From the NCBI RefSeq assembly GCF_000308475.2, contig NZ_BAFT02000060.1, forward strand, positions 124,001 to 188,000: DNA of 64,000 bases, in the 5' to 3' direction. Positions 34,306-42,474 of the stretch are shown here, piece after piece. The notes under the pieces were generated by a model. It did no database searches and had not been told where the DNA came from. It was given only the letters and a program-made list of their open reading frames with translations. The stretch is from Nocardia brasiliensis NBRC 14402. GTDB taxonomy: Bacteria; Actinomycetota; Actinomycetes; Mycobacteriales; Mycobacteriaceae. Each line of letters opens with the position of its first letter. The first letter of the stretch is position 1. The translations under genes were made by a program, and so were the position numbers.

Positions 34306-35322
34306 TCAGCGAATTTGTTTCAGTGGCATACCTTCACGGAACGCCGCGTGTCCGGGCGGCGGCGTCGGCGCACCGAACGGGTTGAGCCAGAGCCGAAGTA
34401 GCTCACGGGCGATCTGATCGGTATCGATGAATGCGGTGCGGGCATGCACGATCACATTGTTGTTGAGGAACTGGATGTCGCCGGGCCGAATTCGCATGGT
34501 GATCTTGTTCTCCGGCCGCGCGGCGATCGCCTCGAAGGTGTCGAGCGCGTACCGCTCCACCGGGGACAGGTCCAGATCGAATCGCTCGTGCGCGGATTCG
34601 ACGAACTGCCGCAGGTAGTACCGGCAGCTGAGCCGTCCCTCGTGCCAGGCGTAGACGGAATTCCGGTAGTACGGCCGCTCACCGTCGACCTCTTCGTCGC
34701 GCCGGTCGTAATAGAAACCGGCGTAGTAGAGGCCGAGCAGTTCCCGATGCGCGCGGAGCAGTTCGTTGTGGATGGTCACCGAACTGGTGAGGCTGCTGTA
34801 GCCGCCCTCGCCGGCGGAGTGCAGGCAGAGCAGGCCGACGATATCCGAACTGTCGGTGTGGAACGGGAGGGCCTCGTTGGTCTGGTAGCCGCGGGTCGCC
34901 GCGTTCAACAGGCCCCCGTTGCCGTAGTTCTTGACCGGTACCAGAATGTCGCCGCGGGCGTTCTGCGTCACCGCAGGCCCCAGGTGCGCGCTCAGCCCCC
35001 AATACATGAGTTCGATATCGGAGCGCGGAATATCGGCCGTGATCGGAAAGCCGCTGAGTACGGCGAACCCGCGCCCGGAGACGAGAGTGTCCGACAGCGC
35101 GGCGAGCTTGCGCGCCAGGCCGTCCAGTGGAAAGTCGTCGCGGGTGATGTCGCCGAGATCTTTGCCGGTCCGCCGGCAGTGCTGCAGCGCGGCGAACAAC
35201 TCGCCGACGTCATCGGTGGTCAGCGGCGTCGTCCACTGGTCGGGATCGGTGTAATCGCTACTGCGCCACGCGGCCGGGCCGGTGATCGTCTGGGTGCAGA
35301 TCGGAAGAGTTGCGTGAGTCAT
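34306..35322 (-). CDS. TauD/clavaminate synthase-like Fe(II)/2-oxoglutarate dioxygenase
   Basis: 338 residues. The iron-binding triad is visible as His155 and Asp157 in 'PFHTDSSD' and His293 in 'NNNVIVHART'; Arg310 in 'ELLRLWL' would hold 2-oxoglutarate. Family members hydroxylate, desaturate or cyclise small molecules, often amino-acid derived. It lies 18 bases behind the TPR gene and 108 bases ahead of the transporter binding protein. Substrate unknown. The 'RGDILVPVKNYGNGGLLNA' region is conserved in clavaminate-synthase-like members of unknown function. Confidence 0.9.
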   Translation of the reverse strand: MTHATLPICTQTITGPAAWRSSDYTDPDQWTTPLTTDDVGELFAALQHCRRTGKDLGDITRDDFPLDGLARKLAALSDTLVSGRGFAVLSGFPITADIPRSDIELMYWGLSAHLGPAVTQNARGDILVPVKNYGNGGLLNAATRGYQTNEALPFHTDSSDIVGLLCLHSAGEGGYSSLTSSVTIHNELLRAHRELLGLYYAGFYYDRRDEEVDGERPYYRNSVYAWHEGRLSCRYYLRQFVESAHERFDLDLSPVERYALDTFEAIAARPENKITMRIRPGDIQFLNNNVIVHARTAFIDTDQIARELLRLWLNPFGAPTPPPGHAAFREGMPLKQIR

Positions 35323-35340
35323 TTCGTTCGCTCATTCCTG

Positions 35341-36612
35341 TCACAAACGGAGATTGGTCACGAGTGGACGTTTATCGATGCCCGCGGGCATCGTGAGATC
35401 CGCGTTGCGGCCGTAGTCGCAGGTGACCAGCAGTTCCAGGGCGAGGTCGCGCTGCACCATGCTGCCGCCGACGCCCACCACGGCGGGCAGGACGGAAATC
35501 AAACGCCGCACGGCCTGTTCGGGATTCGACTGGCAGTAATAACGGAAACTCTCCGCCACACCGACCGCGGTGCGCCGGGTGCCGATCAGATGCGCGGCGG
35601 TATCCGTTGCCTCCGCCCCGATTTCGTTGGCCAGCTGCTCGGCGAGTTCGTGCCGGTCGGCCCCGATGATCGCGAGCAGGACGTGCAGATCGACGAACGC
35701 CGAATTCGAGGCCGCGCGAATTTCCGGCGCCTTGTCCGCGACCGCCGTGAAATCGTCCGGCCCGGCCCGGCCCGCCAGCCGCAGTCGCCACAGCAGCGAT
35801 ACGGCATCGCAGAATTGCATGGCCGAGCATTCGGCGCCGAGCACGCCGGTGACCTCACCGGTGAGCCCGACCAGCGCGTCGTGGTCGGAGCCAGCCATCG
35901 AGTTCAACGCGTGATGCCAGCTCAGATGCGTACGCAGCAGGCAACTTTCGGCGTTCCAGCGGGCGCGGGTGGCGGACAGCAGGTCCGCGACCGCACCGTG
36001 GTCCCTGGTTTCGAACAGGGCGTGCGCGCACGCGTGCACCGCCCACGGATTGTCGTCCGGGGCGAGCTCCAGCGCCCGGCGGCCCGCCGCGTGCGCCTCG
36101 GCGAATCGATGGTTCTCCCCGAGCGCGAAAGCCAGCATTGCCAGCAGGTACGGATACGCCTCGGTCGCGCCCTCGGTCAGCAGCGGACTCGCGGACAGGC
36201 GGGCGAGCAACGTCTCGGTGGCACCGGTCAGGAAGTCGACCTGATGCCCGGCGGCCAGCGCCAGTTCGTCCGCGGGGAACTGCCGCGATATCTCCAGCAG
36301 GGTGGTACCGGCCGCGCCGAAATCGCCGCGCAGCAACTGCCGGATCGCGTCGAGGTGTGCCGATTCCAGCGCGGTGATCGCGCCCCGGTCGATATCCCGC
36401 AGGGCGGCAACGACTTCCACCGGCGGCCGGACCCCGCCCAGCAGATACAGGTAGGCGCGCAGCATCACGATGACCGGTTGCGCGGCGTCGTCGGGCTCGA
36501 GCGCGTCCAACGACGTGACCATGGAGCGGTCGAATCTGAGCAGCCCGTTCAGGGAGCCGGACACCGCGGCCGAGACCCGGTCGTCGTACGTGGAGAGATC
36601 AATCGGATTCAT
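35341..36612 (-). CDS. TTC38-like tetratricopeptide protein
   Basis: 423 residues, all helical. Repeating helix pairs include 'HRFAEAHAAGRRALELAPDDNPWAVHACAHALFE' (about 190-225), the 'WAVHAxAHxxxE' pattern seen in TTC38-type proteins, and 'HLSWHHALNSM'. No catalytic motif is evident, so it may be a scaffold or a partner of the flavoenzyme whose gene it overlaps by 14 bases. ATG 36612 was chosen over 36660 because the added residues lie in the flavoenzyme's coding end. Confidence 0.7.
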   Translation of the reverse strand: MNPIDLSTYDDRVSAAVSGSLNGLLRFDRSMVTSLDALEPDDAAQPVIVMLRAYLYLLGGVRPPVEVVAALRDIDRGAITALESAHLDAIRQLLRGDFGAAGTTLLEISRQFPADELALAAGHQVDFLTGATETLLARLSASPLLTEGATEAYPYLLAMLAFALGENHRFAEAHAAGRRALELAPDDNPWAVHACAHALFETRDHGAVADLLSATRARWNAESCLLRTHLSWHHALNSMAGSDHDALVGLTGEVTGVLGAECSAMQFCDAVSLLWRLRLAGRAGPDDFTAVADKAPEIRAASNSAFVDLHVLLAIIGADRHELAEQLANEIGAEATDTAAHLIGTRRTAVGVAESFRYYCQSNPEQAVRRLISVLPAVVGVGGSMVQRDLALELLVTCDYGRNADLTMPAGIDKRPLVTNLRL

Positions 36613-38212
36613 CTGCACCTCCCTCTGGCGATGCGGGCAGTCCGCCGAGGTAGAGCTCACGGATCCCCGGCCGGGCCCGGCGGGCCCAGGCGACCGCGCC
36701 GGCTACTTTGTCCATGTCGATATCGAAGTAGGGCTGGGACATGTCGGTCAACCCGAACGACGGCGGCACGAAATCGACTGTCGCGAAAAGCTTTCGGAAC
36801 TCCGACACCGCGGTGTCGCGGCTGGTCTCCCGGCTCCAGTAGGCCGTCATGATCTGGTCCGACTTCCGATAGAAAGCGTCGATGAAGCCGTCGAGCCCGG
36901 TGCCGGGCGCCGCGTCGGCCTGCTGCGACTGTTCCTTCCCGGCGGCGCGCGCGGCCGCGAGCGCGGTGACGTGCCGCAACCGGTTCTCGGTGCGCATGGT
37001 GCCCGTCACCTGATTCACCTGCCAAACCCGGAACCACGCGTTCCAGAGTTCATAGTCGGTGAACGAGCGGAATGCGTTGCCGACCAGGAAGTCGTTCTCC
37101 TCGATCAGGCTGGACTGCATCTGTTCGATGTCGTCGAAGGTCTCCGGCGTGAAACCGCCCCGGAATCGGTCGATCAGCCGTTCGGCCAGCCGATCCACCA
37201 CGACCGCCGTGTTCTGCATGCCGCGGGAGAACAGCGGGTCGATGAATCCGGCCGCGTTGGAGGTGAGACACCACCGATCGCCGACCGTGCGGGTGGCCGA
37301 GTACTGCAACCGGCCCGCGCTGATCCACGAGCGCGCGTTCTGCGCGTGCTCGAACTGCTTGCCGATCTCCGGGTACGTCGCCAGGAAGTCGGCGAAAGCC
37401 TGCTCCGGGTTCGGCAGCGGCGCCTCGTCGCCGTCGTCGATGCGCCAGACGACGCCCACGCTGCACAGCGGATTGGACGATTTCTCGTTGTTGTCGAACG
37501 GGATCACCCACATCCAGCCGCCGTCGAAAACGTGATGCAGTGTCCCCGTGTGCCATTCGCGCGGACCGTGCACGGCGGTGATCTCGTCGAACGGGGTCAC
37601 GCCGGTCATATGGGTGAACACGGATTTCGAGGTGGTGCGCAGGCCTGCGGTGGTGCGCAGCCCCAGCGCGGCCGCGACAGGCGAGCCGCGCCCACCCGCG
37701 TCGACCACGTATTCGGCCGAAAGCCGGGTTCCCTCATCGCCTTCGAAGAACACACCGGCCTCGGTGATGTCGAGCCGGCGGGCGCCCACCCCCTCCAGCA
37801 GGACGGCGCCGTAGTCGCAGGCGCGCAGCGCCAGCCAGTGATCGACATCGGCTCGGAACAGATGCGACTCGGTTTCCACGATCTCCGACAGCGGGAACTG
37901 ATGGGCGCGCCGAGCCGTGGTGCCCGGCTCGTGGTAGATGAAGCCGAAGTTGTTCTTCATGCCGCAGGTGCCGACCGACCCGATGAGATTGTCGAACGAC
38001 GACAGCGCGGCCAGCTCCGGTACACCGTATTTGATGCTCATCAGCTTGTAGAGCTTCGAGGTGTTCGGGATCGTCGATTCCCCGATGGCGAAGCGAGGAT
38101 GCGTCTTCGGGTCGACCATGCAGGTACGCAATCCGGACGCCTGCAGACACAACGACAACGTGCTTCCGGAAAGGCCGGAGCCCAATATCAGAACGTCATA
38201 ATCGGTACTCAT
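36599..38212 (-). CDS. Flavin-dependent halogenase-like enzyme (first)
   Basis: 537 residues of the FAD-dependent halogenase superfamily. The FAD motif GxGxxG is at residues 11-16 (GSGLSGS). 'FAIGESTIPNT' follows, then a lysine in 'GMKNNFGFIYH' at the position expected for the halogenase lysine (placement by eye), and the diagnostic WxWxIP motif is present as WMWVIP. True halogenases need reduced FAD from a partner reductase, which is not in the window. The alternative is a non-halogenating monooxygenase of the same superfamily. It overlaps genes on both sides. Confidence 0.8.
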   Translation of the reverse strand: MSTDYDVLILGSGLSGSTLSLCLQASGLRTCMVDPKTHPRFAIGESTIPNTSKLYKLMSIKYGVPELAALSSFDNLIGSVGTCGMKNNFGFIYHEPGTTARRAHQFPLSEIVETESHLFRADVDHWLALRACDYGAVLLEGVGARRLDITEAGVFFEGDEGTRLSAEYVVDAGGRGSPVAAALGLRTTAGLRTTSKSVFTHMTGVTPFDEITAVHGPREWHTGTLHHVFDGGWMWVIPFDNNEKSSNPLCSVGVVWRIDDGDEAPLPNPEQAFADFLATYPEIGKQFEHAQNARSWISAGRLQYSATRTVGDRWCLTSNAAGFIDPLFSRGMQNTAVVVDRLAERLIDRFRGGFTPETFDDIEQMQSSLIEENDFLVGNAFRSFTDYELWNAWFRVWQVNQVTGTMRTENRLRHVTALAAARAAGKEQSQQADAAPGTGLDGFIDAFYRKSDQIMTAYWSRETSRDTAVSEFRKLFATVDFVPPSFGLTDMSQPYFDIDMDKVAGAVAWARRARPGIRELYLGGLPASPEGGADESD

Positions 38213-38646
38213 CGCGAAACTCCCTCGGCCGATCCCCGGCGCAACGGAGTCTGCTGATGATATTGCATGAGCCAGCGATTGTCGCGACGTATATACACCG
38301 TAGAAATTGCAGCATAGATACCATCGAGACCCACCCGCTTCTGATACATCTCGTAAAACACGATATGCGCATCCGGCCCCAGCGAACGCTCATGGAACTC
38401 GAGTATCTGATAAGCCTCGATAGGCGGTGCCGTACCGACCGCGTTCAACATGATCCGCCGGGACAGCGAAGCGTGCGGAGAAGGCACCGCGAACACCGCA
38501 TCGGCCGCCGTGGCGTGGTCATAGAATTTCGCACCGTCACCCGCGCTCAGCGCGCGCCACTGCAAAAACTCTATTTCGGTCGGACTCGGATCGGCCGGAT
38601 TCCCGTCAACCGGGTTACCGGTGTTTTCTGACGCATGCATGACCAT
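38209..38646 (-). CDS. SnoaL/NTF2-like small protein
   Basis: About 145 residues with the cone-shaped NTF2 fold pattern: 'EIEFLQWRALSAGDGAKFYDHATAADAVFAVP' at the N-terminus and 'ISTVYIRRDNRWLMQYHQQTPL' at the end, as in DUF4440/SnoaL-like proteins. Members are cyclases, isomerases or binding chaperones in biosynthetic pathways. First gene of the nine-gene operon; the overlap with the flavoenzyme is four bases. The start is ATG 38646 or 38640; neither has a good ribosome site. Confidence 0.7.
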   Translation of the reverse strand: MVMHASENTGNPVDGNPADPSPTEIEFLQWRALSAGDGAKFYDHATAADAVFAVPSPHASLSRRIMLNAVGTAPPIEAYQILEFHERSLGPDAHIVFYEMYQKRVGLDGIYAAISTVYIRRDNRWLMQYHQQTPLRRGSAEGVSR

Positions 38647-38718
38647 TGAGTACCCGTCTGATTCCCAAGCGGAGAATGCCAGGTCGCCGGCACCCTCCCC
38701 AGGGCCGTCGATATTTTA

Positions 38719-38734
38719 TGTTCCGGAAGGAACA
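38719..38734. promoter_or_regulatory. Perfect inverted repeat TGTTCC-N4-GGAACA between divergent operons
   Basis: Six-base arms (38719-38724 and 38729-38734) with GGAA between, inside the 281-base divergent region of the SnoaL-like and panC operons. The surrounding sequence is A/T-rich. A shared operator is plausible, perhaps for the LuxR-type regulator encoded at 41752, but no second copy was noticed to support that. Confidence 0.45.
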
Positions 38735-38927
38735 ATATCACGGTGCGCACACCGGCGGCAACGTTTCGGCGGATGGACCGCGAAACCAACAGGCTTGATC
38801 CACAACGGATCTCGATTACGTCAACTGCTGCGTCGGCGACCCCGTTCCGGTACCGTCGAAGTGATCTATCAACACGCCCGTTGCCGCTGCCGAAAGCGCG
38901 TTCGGGGCCAACCGGAGGGGAGAATCA

Positions 38928-39815
38928 TTGAAGCCACCGGATGTCACCAATTATGCACAAGGAACATTGACCGTCCAGGAAGATCCGGCGGCGATCTCGC
39001 ACATTTCCGCGGAACTGCGGTCACAGGGTCGCGAGGTCACCTTCGTGCCCACCATGGGCGCCTTACACGACGGTCATCTCGCATTGGTCGAGGCGGCCCG
39101 GAAAAACGCAGCCGAGTGCATTGTCTCGATCTTTGTCAACCCATTACAGTTCGGGGCTTCGGAGGATCTCGACCGTTATCCGCGGACATTGGCGGCCGAC
39201 CTCGATCGGCTGCGCGCCGCGGGCGTGCGGCTGGTGTTCACACCGACCCTCGCGGGAATGTATCCGACCGGACCCCGGACCACCGTCACGCCCGGCCCGC
39301 TCGGCACCGAACTCTGCGGCGCGACAAGGCCGGTGCTCTTCGGCGGCATGCTCACCGTGGTGGCCAAACTACTGCAGATCACCCGGCCCCATGCGGCCTA
39401 TTTCGGCGAAAAGGACTACCAGCAGCTGGTTTTGATTCAGCAGATGGTGCACGACCTGAACTTCGACATCCGGATCGTCGGCGTCGCGACCGTGCGCGAG
39501 CCGGACGGCCTGGCCCTGTCCTCACGTAACCGCTACCTCGATGCGACCGAGCGGATTTCGGCCACGGCGATCCCCACGGCGTTGCAGGCGGGTGCGCGCG
39601 TCCGCGACCGGGGCCCCGCCGCGGTACTCGACGCGGCCCGCGCGGTGCTCGACGCCGCCGCGGGCGTCGAGGTCGAATATCTCGAATTGCGGGATCCCGA
39701 TCTCGGCCCCACTCCTTCGTCGGGCCCGGCCCGGCTGCTGGTCGCCGCACATGTCGGCAGCACCAGGCTGATCGACAACATCTCGTTGACCCTGACCGAC
39801 CTTCGGGAAATGTGA
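38928..39815 (+). CDS. panC: Pantothenate synthetase
   Basis: 295 residues. Joins pantoate and beta-alanine through a pantoyl adenylate. The family signature is intact: 'PTMGALHDGHL' near residue 42, 'FVNPLQFG', 'GEKDYQQL' and 'LSSRNRYL'. The start is TTG 38928 behind GGAGGGGAG. No panB, panD or coaA neighbours are present. Instead two amide hydrolase-like genes follow directly, so it is more likely a second, pathway-linked copy than the housekeeping one (inference). It could make an amide other than pantothenate, supply CoA, or be a self-resistance copy. Confidence 0.93.
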   Translation: MKPPDVTNYAQGTLTVQEDPAAISHISAELRSQGREVTFVPTMGALHDGHLALVEAARKNAAECIVSIFVNPLQFGASEDLDRYPRTLAADLDRLRAAGVRLVFTPTLAGMYPTGPRTTVTPGPLGTELCGATRPVLFGGMLTVVAKLLQITRPHAAYFGEKDYQQLVLIQQMVHDLNFDIRIVGVATVREPDGLALSSRNRYLDATERISATAIPTALQAGARVRDRGPAAVLDAARAVLDAAAGVEVEYLELRDPDLGPTPSSGPARLLVAAHVGSTRLIDNISLTLTDLREM

Positions 39816-39827
39816 AACGGAAACACC

Positions 39828-40847
39828 ATGTGCACCTGTATGTTTTTCCTGGACAGCGCCGGCGAGCGCTTCGTCGCCATCGAATCCCGGGACCATTCGA
39901 TTTATCGGCCGCATGGATTCGAAGCGGCCCGCAAGCTCGGGTTGCCGCAGCCGTGCTCGTACGGCACGCACTGGCAGGACAATCCGGATCTCCGCAAAAA
40001 GGTGTGGACCGTGCAGGCGGCGGACAGCCCCGAATTGGCCGACGTGGTGAGCGGCCTGGATATCGACGGCGGCTCGTGGCTGGCTTTCCATCGGCGTACC
40101 GGCGTCTATTGCCGAGTCTTCACGCCGGAATGGGACGATCACACGCGGTCGGCCGCCACCGGGAATTCCGCCGCCGCCGAATTGATCGCGCCGGGCGGGC
40201 TGAGCCTGGATTGCGCGACCGCCGCGTCCGCGGAGCACGCGGTCGAACTCCTGCGCACCCGACTGGTGCCCGCTTTGGGCGATTCCGGCACATTGTTCGC
40301 CTTTCATCTCGTGATCGCCGATCCACATAACGCTTTCGTGGTCGAGTTCGACGGTCGCGAGACCGTGACGGCAACCCAGATGACCGACGGCCGCCCGCAT
40401 GTACTGACCACTGCGGGCTCGGCGGGCGAAGCAGAATTCGGCCGCCGCCTCCAGGAGCGCGCCGAGGCCGCCGCGGCACCCACCGAGAAATTGACCTCGT
40501 GGGCGCCTTGGTTGTCCGTTTTCGCCGGTACCGAACCCGGTGCGCCGGATTACTCGGCGGCGGACTGGACCGCAGACCGGTATTCGGCCATCCGGCCGCC
40601 CTATCGCGAGAGCGCCGACGCGGACCGGTACCGGAATGTCACACTTTTCCCGGTGACTGATCCGCGCCAGATAGCGTGGACGAAGAGCGTCTCGATATAT
40701 TCTGCCGGACAGACGGGGGCGGAGTTGTTCGCATACAACGAGCGGCAATTGTTCGAGTACCAGCCGGTGCCGGCCGATGTGCGGCGTATGGGCTTCCCCA
40801 CGACCCCGGATGACTTCTTCGTCGTGATGGCGAATACGAATTCTTGA
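39828..40847 (+). CDS. Ntn-hydrolase-like protein (TANGO2/NRDE or amide hydrolase type)
   Basis: 339 residues. The protein begins MCTCMFF, placing Cys2 at the N-terminus after Met removal as in Ntn hydrolases. The next block, 'FVAIESRDHSIYRPHGF', resembles the NRDE/TANGO2 start, but the remainder ('GLSLDCATAASAEHAVELL', 'FAFHLVIADPHNAFVVEFDG') fits the broader linear-amide hydrolase group as well. Assignment to one family is not secure. It lies 12 bases after panC and 12 bases before the P1 peptidase gene; an amide bond is the common theme. Start ATG 39828. Confidence 0.6.
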   Translation: MCTCMFFLDSAGERFVAIESRDHSIYRPHGFEAARKLGLPQPCSYGTHWQDNPDLRKKVWTVQAADSPELADVVSGLDIDGGSWLAFHRRTGVYCRVFTPEWDDHTRSAATGNSAAAELIAPGGLSLDCATAASAEHAVELLRTRLVPALGDSGTLFAFHLVIADPHNAFVVEFDGRETVTATQMTDGRPHVLTTAGSAGEAEFGRRLQERAEAAAAPTEKLTSWAPWLSVFAGTEPGAPDYSAADWTADRYSAIRPPYRESADADRYRNVTLFPVTDPRQIAWTKSVSIYSAGQTGAELFAYNERQLFEYQPVPADVRRMGFPTTPDDFFVVMANTNS

Positions 40848-40859
40848 GCTGAGGTGGGT

Positions 40860-41735
40860 ATGACGATAAACATTCCCGGCGTGCGGGTCGGGCACTGGTC
40901 CGATCCGCACGGGGAAACCGGGTGTACGGTGCTGATCCTGCCGGAGGGCACCGTCGCGTCCTGTGAGGTGCGCGGCGGTGCGCCGGCCAGCCGCGAGCTG
41001 GACGTACTGGCGCCGGACAAGACCGTGCCGTTCATCGACGCGGTGGTGCTGACCGGCGGCTCCGCGTTCGGTCTCGCCGCCGCGGACGGCGTCATGCGCT
41101 ATCTCGAGGAGCACGACCGCGGCGTGCCGACACCCGGCGGCAAAGTACCGATCGTGCCCGCCCTCGCCTTGTTCGATTTGAGCGCAGGCGATCCCAAGGC
41201 GCGCCCGACCGCGGAGCGCGGTTACGCCGCGGCGCACGCGACCACCGGCGAGCAGGTGCTCGCCGGCCGCGTGGGGGCGGGTACCGGCGCCTACACCGGG
41301 CATTGGCGCGGACCGGGCGCCCGCCGGGCCGGCGGCCTCGCCTACGTCGAACGGCGCTGGAACGATCTCGTGGTCGGCGCGCTCTGTGTGGTCAACGCAT
41401 TCGGCGATATCGACGACGGCGCCTCGGAGATCGCGTTGGACTCGGTCACCCAATTGGATCTCGTCATCTCCGCGGCGTCCGCGGCACGGATGCACACCAC
41501 CATCGGCACCGTGATCACCAATGCCAAGCTGGACAAGGTCGGCTGCCACATCGTCGCGCAGGGCGCGCACGACGGCCTCTCGCGTGCCCTCACGCCGCCG
41601 CACGGCCGCTTCGACGGCGACGGATTCATCGCCGCCGCAACGTGTTCCGTCGATGCCGACGTCGACCTGGTGCGCCTCATGGCGCTGGCGACGGTGACCG
41701 ACGCCATTCGCTCGGTCGCCGCGACGCCGCAGTAG
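40860..41735 (+). CDS. P1-family (DmpA-like) aminopeptidase
   Basis: 291 residues. P1 enzymes self-cleave and then act as L-aminopeptidases, D-esterases or beta-aminopeptidases. The glycine-rich N-terminal 'VVLTGGSAFGLAAADGVMRYLEE', 'GRVGAGTGAYTGHWRG' and 'ALCVVNAFGDI' are typical, and 'MHTTIGTVITNAKLDKVG' holds the predicted nucleophile Thr at the self-cleavage site. ATG 40860 with GAGG is preferred over GTG 40854. Known P1 enzymes (BapA, DmpA) remove beta-alanine or D-residues, a possible link to PanC in the same operon (inference). Confidence 0.88.
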   Translation: MTINIPGVRVGHWSDPHGETGCTVLILPEGTVASCEVRGGAPASRELDVLAPDKTVPFIDAVVLTGGSAFGLAAADGVMRYLEEHDRGVPTPGGKVPIVPALALFDLSAGDPKARPTAERGYAAAHATTGEQVLAGRVGAGTGAYTGHWRGPGARRAGGLAYVERRWNDLVVGALCVVNAFGDIDDGASEIALDSVTQLDLVISAASAARMHTTIGTVITNAKLDKVGCHIVAQGAHDGLSRALTPPHGRFDGDGFIAAATCSVDADVDLVRLMALATVTDAIRSVAATPQ

Positions 41736-41751
41736 GGCACGCACCCACCGG

Positions 41752-42474
41752 CTACCAGTCGCCACTGTCGTACTCCGCGCGGACCGCGGCCACGGCGGCC
41801 TCGATCCGGCTGGTCACCTCGAGTTTCGCGAGAATACGGCTGACATACTCCTTCACCGTGTCCGGGCTGATGAACAACCGAGAGCCGACCTCTCGGTTGG
41901 ACAGCCCGTCCACGACCAGCCGCAGGATCTCCCGCTCCCGCTTGGTCAGCGTGGAAAGGCGTTGGCGCGCCTTGTAATCCATCGCCAACCCGGTGTGCAT
42001 CCGGCTCGGCTGCGGCGCCATCGCCAGCACCGCACCCGAGATCAGCACCTCCAGCACCTCCAGCACCGCCAGCACGCCGCGGTCCTTGGCCACCACCGCG
42101 TCGACCTGTTCGATATCCGCCTTGGCGGCACCGTGTTCCACCAGCAGCGTGATCATCGGCGGATGGTCCGAATCCCGCAGCCGTGCCACGGTCGCGGCCA
42201 GCCCGCCGAGCCGGGCCACCGAGGCGTCCAGCACGATCACGTCGGGACGCAACCGCGCGGACCGATCCACCACCTCCCGCCAGGAGCACGTGCCCGCCAG
42301 GGCGAAGCCGTCGTGCACGGCCACCGCGTTCTCGAAATCCGTTCGGGCGAACGGGAAATCGGACGCAACGAGCAGACTGCGCCGCGGCACGACAGTGGAA
42401 CTGCACCATTCGACCGGGCGGCGGCGACCGGTGCGCACCTGGCTCTCCTGATCCGATCCGAATCCGACGGTCAT
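41752..42474 (-). CDS. LuxR-type (NarL-like) response regulator, orphan
   Basis: 240 residues. The receiver domain spans about 30-150, with Asp83 in 'VIVLDAS' and Lys130, but only one acidic residue (Asp39) where a pair is usual, so phosphorylation may be weak or absent. The LuxR HTH domain spans about 174-238: 'LTKREREILRLVVDGLSNREVG' and 'SPDTVKEYVSRILAKL'. No kinase gene adjoins. Its start overlaps the antiporter stop (ATGA). It is the only pathway-type regulator visible within block 2, so it is a candidate for controlling it. Confidence 0.88.
   Translation of the reverse strand: MTVGFGSDQESQVRTGRRRPVEWCSSTVVPRRSLLVASDFPFARTDFENAVAVHDGFALAGTCSWREVVDRSARLRPDVIVLDASVARLGGLAATVARLRDSDHPPMITLLVEHGAAKADIEQVDAVVAKDRGVLAVLEVLEVLISGAVLAMAPQPSRMHTGLAMDYKARQRLSTLTKREREILRLVVDGLSNREVGSRLFISPDTVKEYVSRILAKLEVTSRIEAAVAAVRAEYDSGDW

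Noticed and set aside
30781..34401. 1206-codon open frame opposite the ABC transporter genes
   Set aside because: Antisense shadow; the minus strand carries complete transporter motifs.
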